DNA of 64,000 nt from Morinoia aosen (Eukaryota; Arthropoda; Malacostraca; Amphipoda; Talitridae): the NCBI GenBank assembly GCA_030386875.1, contig CM059562.1:73034201-73098200 (forward strand). The letters are read 5' to 3'. Below are positions 57,583 through 64,000 of this stretch, piece after piece (the stretch's first letter is position 1; every line of letters begins with the position of its first letter). The notes beneath the pieces are model-generated. The model saw only the letters and a program-made list of their open reading frames with translations. It had not been told where the DNA came from and did no database searches. Position numbers and translations under genes: made by a program.

Positions 57583-57894
57583 TTAGCTGCCAAACCCAAG
57601 TTTTATCAATGAAGAATTTTCAAAGCAATCGGTAGTGATAAATTCAACGAAATCTCCGTCGAGTGCATCAGAGGCCATAAGTGGGGAAGTGTGTGTAGTT
57701 CCCCTAGTTCCCATTCGAGAACGGGTGGTAATTCCGCTTCCCCTAAGGCCTTGCCAACTCCCCACGCTTGTCATGCTTGCCAAGCTTGCCAAGAGTTTGT
57801 GTTTTATGCAGCGGCACACGCGCTCAGTACCTAGACAAAGGAGAGGGTTGTTTTGGTCCTCTTGAAGTGGGGAGACTAATGTCGCTTTCCTCAT
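57583..57894 (-). CDS. Unassigned 103-codon reading frame
   Basis: ATG frame MRKATLVSPLQEDQNNPL... with ASMTSVGSWQGLRGSGI, LMASDALDGDFVEFI and ENSSLIKLGFGS before TAA. Composition is balanced and the DNA is less AT-rich than its flanks. It may be a small gene or a terminal exon (an internal TTTGTCTAG could be an acceptor). No family recognised. Confidence 0.35.
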   Translation of the reverse strand: MRKATLVSPLQEDQNNPLLCLGTERVCRCIKHKLLASLASMTSVGSWQGLRGSGITTRSRMGTRGTTHTSPLMASDALDGDFVEFITTDCFENSSLIKLGFGS

Positions 57895-58419
57895 TTCTGC
57901 GTCATTTATACAGATGCTTTTTACTAGTACAACACATAGAAAATCTCTGAATATTCTGGTGTTTTGGAGAGTTTTTTCCTAAACAACAACTGAGAAATTA
58001 CTTGAAGGCAACGACAAAACAACTGATGGTCTAATATAACGAACTCTTTCGTTTGCAAAAGTTTTTTCAGATAAAGTTTGATGAAACTTTAAACAATTGA
58101 ATATTTGTCTTACACTGCCACTGACGAGTCTTAAATATCAATATAATATTTTTTGCAACTGGTTTTACACATAAAAAAAAGTTTGCCAATAATTTCGGGA
58201 TTTGCCTTAATTTTCTCTGATCACTTCATATATTTATTTACATGACTTGCAAAACATCCCAAGCAAAAACTTTTGCTCACACACAAAAACCAAACTCTAC
58301 GGAGAACTTTGACCGAGAATTATTGGCGGGAATTTAGGAGTATATGCCGGTAATTTATCGTAAGTAGCCTCGTAAGCTGCTGCACGTAAACTATTAAAAA
58401 TTATGGTATATGTTTATAG

Positions 58420-58830
58420 ATTGAGAATTATTGTAAACTTTAAGGATTGAGAACTGTTTGAGGATTGAGAATTGTCGTAAACTGAGAGGATTGAGAACTG
58501 TTTAAAGGTTAAGAATTATTGTAAGCTTTAAGGATTGAGAACTGTTTGAGGATTGAGAATTGTCGTAAACTGAGAGGATTGAGAACTGTTCGAGGATTGA
58601 GAATTATTGTAAACTTGAAGGATTGAGAACTGTTTAAAGGTTAAGAATTATTGTAAGCTTTAAGGATTGAGAACTGTTTGAGGATTGAGATTTGTCGTAA
58701 ACTTAAAGAATTCAGAATTGTTTGAGGATTGAGATTTGTCGTAAACTTAAAGAATTCAGAACTGTTTGAGGATTGAGAATTGTCGTAAACTTAGAGGATT
58801 GAAAATTGTTTGAGGATTGAGAATTGCTCA
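58420..58830. repeat. ~45-bp tandem repeat (GGATTGAGAACTGTTTGA...)
   Basis: About nine units with GGATTGAGAATTGTCGTAAA and GGATTGAGAACTGTTTGA halves; some copies vary in length. Confidence 0.88.
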
Positions 58831-59559
58831 CTTAACTCAAATTGCGTTGCGTCACAAGTATCGCCACCGTGTTCAGATTGGAAGAATTTATTGATAAAAT
58901 CATATCTTTATTGCCATAGAAAAGCTTCTCAGACATTCCTAGTGACATTATGAACAGCTTATAATGTTAGTTTCGATCCCACGGAGATTACTTTATCAAA
59001 ATGATAGTGCAGCTTTCATCGCTGTTTCTCATACTTAATCAACCTTGACTTGACCTGGAAAAACAACGTGAGAAAAATGACACTTGACCATCGGTTGTAA
59101 TCGTATATCTTGAATAAATAACTTGAAAACTGCTACACGTCTTTTATGTGTTAAAAACGTTCCCCAAATACGTATACTTTCTTCAACGATTGAAAAATCA
59201 TTTGATATTTTCTAAAATAAAAGACTTGAAGCTGAGTTTACGAAGTTTTAAATTATTTTATACAAGGATTTGAGTAAAATATTGGAAAGAAGACCATGAA
59301 ATACTACCTCACTTAACCAGGAAAGATTGGATCATGTGGAAAAACATTTAAGTAGGCTTAAAAAATAATCAGCAGCATAAAATTTATTACCAGTTTAATT
59401 TCATGAAGGGTGCGCCAAAAATAACGCGCCTACATAATTCTACATCTGTCATTCCTGCGGTCTTTTTGTAAGTCCCACGAAGAAAAACAAGTTTACATCC
59501 TATTCCAATTATGTATGTGCAGTCAATAAATAAATTAAACATTTACGTAGTTGTGCGGA

Positions 59560-59720
59560 TTAGCGTGCAAGCGTTGGCTCAAGGTGTTGATCATCTCTTA
59601 CGATAAATGAATTGAACATGAATATAGTTCTAAGGATTAGCTCGCAAGCGTTGGCGAGCCTGTATTCTCAAGCTGTTGATCATCATCTCTTATCAAGTGA
59701 TATCGAAGCTGATTTTTTGT
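59560..59720. repeat. Two-copy ~75-bp duplication
   Basis: GATTAGC(G/T)(T/C)GCAAGCGTTGGC and TGTTGATCATC blocks occur twice in order. Confidence 0.7.
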
Positions 59721-62365
59721 ACCTTCAAGTTTACATCATCTCGTAAACGTTCATAATACTAAGTTACTAATAAAAAATCCTCAGAGGCTTACGTGAAAGT
59801 TTTTTCAAATTAGGTGTGCCTATAGTTTCAGTTAAACGCACTTTTTTATAAAATTATGAGTTAAATTGATAAAATCCTTGTGATAAATTTTTAGTTTAGT
59901 CGTCGCTTTTGGGTACGAGTTGGACTCAATTCATTAATTACCAGTTATTTGGGTCATAACCTAACTGACCCAATTTAGCAAGCAAAAAACTATTACGCAT
60001 AATTGGACATTTTTGAAAAAAATAATGAATTACACCTACACAGCTTCTTGATAAATATTCGGCAGTAGGGAATAATAGCAAATAAAGGCATATAAAGATA
60101 GTAGGTCGATAATACTGTAGCATAAAAATATAATTTACAAGTTTACGTCCGATAATACAGGACAACTACGCAGTCAAGAGCTCAAGAACAAGTTGCCCAC
60201 AGAAGCACTTTCAGAGCGTCAAGACCTTTGCTGTCTCATGCAAATATCGTTGTAAATGATGTCATTTTTCTAATTGTGCGGCCCGTTTCCCAGAATACTG
60301 CAAAGATACAGGGCATTACTTGGTAAAGGAGGAGCTTAGGAGTCGCATTGTGTTGGGGTTGTTGTGCAGGTAAAGGCGTCGATAGTCCGTACATCGGTGA
60401 GACCGCTCGTATCAGAAGGAGCTAAGCAATTCCACGAAAACGCTCCGAGATACTGATAAGAGGGCCGTGAGATACGGGCCCTTAGCCGTCCTGCAGTCAT
60501 GTGTGCGTGCTGCGTGGCTGTGCCCTGCACGTGCACGCATGAATACGGGTCTACACTTACACGTACATGCGTTCACTCTAGATGTGATCTCTCCAAGGGC
60601 AATAAATTTAACTTCATTTTTGAAATTCGGGCTTAAATAACTAGACGAAGTGAGGCTTTTCAGCTGAAGTACGGGACTATTTTGTACATAAACGTTCAAA
60701 GCCTTCTATACGTCTACGTGTTGCCTTTTACGTTTAGTACCTTTATCGCGCGAGCACACAGCACTCTACATTACTGAGTTTGGTCAAGTCTAAAACAAAC
60801 GCAATGCCTCACACACAGTACGAAATAAGCGCTGCTGAAACGAAATTACTTGAGTGTATCAAAAAATTCCGAACAGCTGGAGATACGCATTGATGGCAGC
60901 GATTTTGCTACGCTTTCAAATTATTAGCCCAATTCTTAACACAACTCAATTTTAACTTAAAATATATACAGGCCTGAGTGAAGCTACGTGAGAGAAATAC
61001 CATCGTTTCCATAACGTTGCAGAAGCGATCAAGAAAAACTGCTCACAAACGCTTGGATTGACTTGACTTTGAGCTCTCCGTTTACCATTGCGTTGAAATT
61101 AAATAAAAAAATTGTGCTTTGTTGGTCTCAAAAAAATATAAAAAGAACACACTAGAAAATTGACTAGAAGCACCACACGAGTCTCGTGTCGCGTAACATT
61201 AGGGTGAAAAGTTCTCCAAAATCAACAATCAGAGAAAGCAAAACTTTAAAATCAACAAAAATGCGTCCGAATTGTGCGTAGCGTGCACGTGAGTCACTTG
61301 GTGATTTTAGCATCGTTTTTTGTTCATTAAACTCTGATTTTTTTTTCAAACTATTTAAGCGTGGGACGCGTGTCTTGTATTCGTTAGTATCAGTGCCTAT
61401 ATCAAAGCTGAAAGCATTGTGCACCACTTTCTCGCCAATTACGTTAATTCAGAGGTACTGCAGCCAATCGAATTACCCTAAATCGCTCCATGCAACTTTT
61501 TTCTTAACCCAAACGTAAAAACGGAAAGAAAGTCGTCAACATGACGTGAATGAAAAAACAATTGCAGCGGAAACACGTAAGTTATTTCGGAATAACTTGC
61601 CTACAGCTGTTGCTGTGCTTGGAATTCTGAAAGTAAAGCTTTGCTAAACATGCGAAAGTAGAAAGAAAGTAGGGTGAAAATTTCGAAATATTTTCACAAT
61701 ATTCAAGTCGTGGTTTTGCCTCGCCAATCCTTCATGCAAGAAGGATTTGATCCCACTTCGTACATGCGTAATAATTTAAGTTGATTTAGTTCTCTGGAAT
61801 TTTTTGTCGATCGTAATTTTTGTTGATAGAAACATTTATTAAGAATCATACTTAATGTGTTTTCGTTTGCTCTTGAATGTAAGAAACTGAGAAAAATAAC
61901 AGCATAGTTTAGTGAATAAATTAAAATCAAAGTGTTATTAATTTTGAAGAATCACGTCACATGATGTAGCAAAGCGTTAAACGAAATTCGTGAGGTATCT
62001 AAGGTTCTTTCTCAGTAATAATCATCTCAAAAAACGAAATACAGGAAGAATTTGCAAAAAAAAATTATATTATATCAGGTCAAGGAACTTCAAATCCATC
62101 AAACGCTCCTTCATGAGTTCAAATCGTTTCCTCATTTCTCAAAATAGAAAGTATTTGTTTGGTTAAAGGATGTCGGAATCAGCTTATGAAATGCGCAAAG
62201 TTGGCGATACATTCCCCCGTATTGCATGTCTCATGACAATTGCGTGACGCTCACCTGAATTTCTTCAAAAATTTACCTTGTTTTGCTCTGAACACTGAAA
62301 AAAATAGAGCGGAGTCTCTAACACTGTTGAGTGTTCATGAAAAACAGCGTCACAAGATCGACCTC

Positions 62366-62425
62366 GATCACGTATTTATTACAACGATCACGTTTTTATT
62401 ACAACGATCACGTATTTACTACAAA
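62366..62425. repeat. 21-bp triple repeat (GATCACGTATTTATTACAAC)
   Basis: Three near-identical units inside a 101-codon open frame (62240-62545) that I do not consider a gene. Confidence 0.8.
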
Positions 62426-64000
62426 GCAATAGCAACATTCTTGGTAACAACGCAGGATTTCTATGACGATATCTATGTGAAGGAGCTGCTTCTCAAGATT
62501 TACCCAGAACACTACACGCCTAACACGCATTGCATATCGCTCTGACCCTGTCTTTGGAGTACCCAATGTGATCGCGAGTCAAGCAGCGTCACGACGCTCA
62601 ACAAGTTGGACGACAGACGTCGATGACTCGCTCAATGTTCTGACGTGACACGACGCAACAAATCGTCGAGATGAAACGTAAACAAATGGATACTTGTCTG
62701 CTGAGTTAATGTTTAAAAATTCCGTAATTTCAAAATCGAATTCGTGAAAAACTGCGTCCTAAGCTTTTTTACATACGGTTTTAGTCAAACGGTGAGCGTT
62801 ATTCGTGGATTTGAGTCATGTTTCAGCTGGCAATAATTCTAAAACAATTCTGTTTGACTAAAATATCAAATGATAGGTCAAAAAAAACGTGAAAAGTTCC
62901 ATTAGATGCCAAGCTCACCTCTCAGTGAGGCATAAGAGGCTGATTAGATTTCTGTTGTTATAATCTTTGCAGTTTTCCAACTCATTTTCCCTTAAAAAAA
63001 TTAGATTACTATTGCAGCTGAGATACAAGAAGCTCAGGTAATCAAGAGCTGCTCTAAATAATTGCTTATGAGGTAGCTAACGAAATAAAATTTTAAAATC
63101 GAGCGAATTAATAAAAAATAAATAACAAGGGTACTCGAACAAAGGAAATACATGGTAAAAAGAGCAAATTTAAACTACATTAAAGTTAAAAACGTGCTTG
63201 TGAGACCTTAGCAAACTATGAAACTTTTAAATTTACGATAGAGCAACCAAATTTGTCTAAATTAGTTTATGTTATCAGTGAGGGATTAAAAAGTTCAGTT
63301 CTCCATCATGAGCTCACGTGCTAAATGTGATGGTAAAATATAATTGACATAACATTCATGCTAAATGATCAGTTAATCATGAAATTGCTCTGGTTCCCGA
63401 ATGTAGGCACTAAGATTTTGCTATATTATGTGATAAATGAACCACCGAATGAAACTTCAATTCAAAACGTGTGCAGAATTTTATTTTGTATAACTCGATG
63501 AGCATTTTCTCGAGCACGTGTACAGATTTAGTTCCGTTTCTATTTCCCACTTTTAATTAAAAAATTACTTATGAATTTAAAAGCAAAATCTCAAATTTTC
63601 ACTGCCAAAAAATGTGGACGTAAACATAATCTGCACAATTTCAGTTTCTATATACATAACCTCGGAAAATATTACTTTTCTGCGCTACGTGGTTAATTTT
63701 CTCGTAACACGTACAAAATAACATTACACTGACTTAAGCTATGATTTACTTATGGCCTTAGCAAAGCCAATAAAAAAAGCAAATTAATAAAACGTTGTGC
63801 GAACATGGTAATTTTATCGGTTAAAATAATATAAACATGCTTAATTCTTGCTTATCCATCAAAATATATTTACAATACTTAGGAAATTCCAGTTCAGTCT
63901 AAGCTCTCATAGAAAGTCAATCTTTAGAACAAAATTTTTCAGGCAGCAGAAAAGTCAGAAACAAAAAATTTGATTAATCAGAATGAGCAAAAAATAGGCT

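Larger units (their letters stand above)
58831..64000. other. No supported gene
   Basis: AT-rich. A GC-richer block at about 60300-60560 has many CpGs and no coherent frame. Nothing else that I can support. Confidence 0.45.

Noticed and set aside
1-64000. Retroelements, DNA transposons, rRNA, tRNA and CRISPR arrays
   Set aside because: I looked for reverse transcriptase and transposase motifs, paired terminal repeats, cloverleaf-like boxes and spacer-repeat patterns and found none that I can support. The direct repeats lack unique, equal-length spacers.

Overview
The window is eukaryotic nuclear DNA from an animal: AT-rich, with small exons bounded by GT/AG (once GC/AG) splice sites, long introns and many minisatellites. 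The ETS factor and the METTL24-like genes fit an invertebrate, most likely an arthropod and possibly a crustacean. That placement is inference. There is no bacterial-style gene organisation, no reverse transcriptase or transposase that I can recognise, and no CRISPR array.

Region 1 (about 1.7-12.9 kb) holds two paralogous METTL24-type methyltransferase-like genes, arranged tail to tail. Gene 1 (+ strand, six exons at 1668-6751, 5' end missing) keeps the family landmarks: a WL..PQ motif, CTVYSFG, FDPTL, LDIEGAEW and a C-terminal cysteine segment. Gene 2 (- strand, seven exons at 12898-7768, 412 codons plus stop, apparently complete) starts with a type II signal anchor and a stem made of eight hexapeptide repeats. 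It shares the intron phases of gene 1, but the FDPTL and LDIEGAEW motifs are gone, so it may be a non-catalytic family member.

Region 2 (12.9-20.3 kb) has no gene that I can support. It contains minisatellites and a small CpG-rich patch with a CRE and a CCAAT box near 15.4 kb.

Region 3 (20.3-39.9 kb, - strand) is one long ERG/FLI1-class ETS transcription factor gene. The Pointed (PNT/SAM) domain is split over two exons (39765-39866 and 36912-37115). The ETS DNA-binding domain is split over two more (22153-22393 and 20292-20997). The intron inside the ETS domain appears to use a GC donor. All exon phases join in frame (416 codons from the PNT domain to the stop). The first exon or exons lie 5' of 39.87 kb and were not found; a CRE/CCAAT cluster at 42.87-42.92 kb is a possible promoter. 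The large intron (22.4-36.9 kb) holds several candidate exons of uncertain status on either strand and an 18-copy array of a 58-bp unit.

Region 4 (39.9-64 kb) is gene-poor. It holds a few unassigned reading frames (40.1-40.9, 42.6, 50.7-50.9, 52.0-52.3 and 57.6-57.9 kb) and many tandem repeats, including a 13-copy 53-bp array with octamer-like motifs and a 5-copy CpG-rich 47-bp array. Tandem repeats are the dominant non-genic feature of the whole window, and several touch exons.
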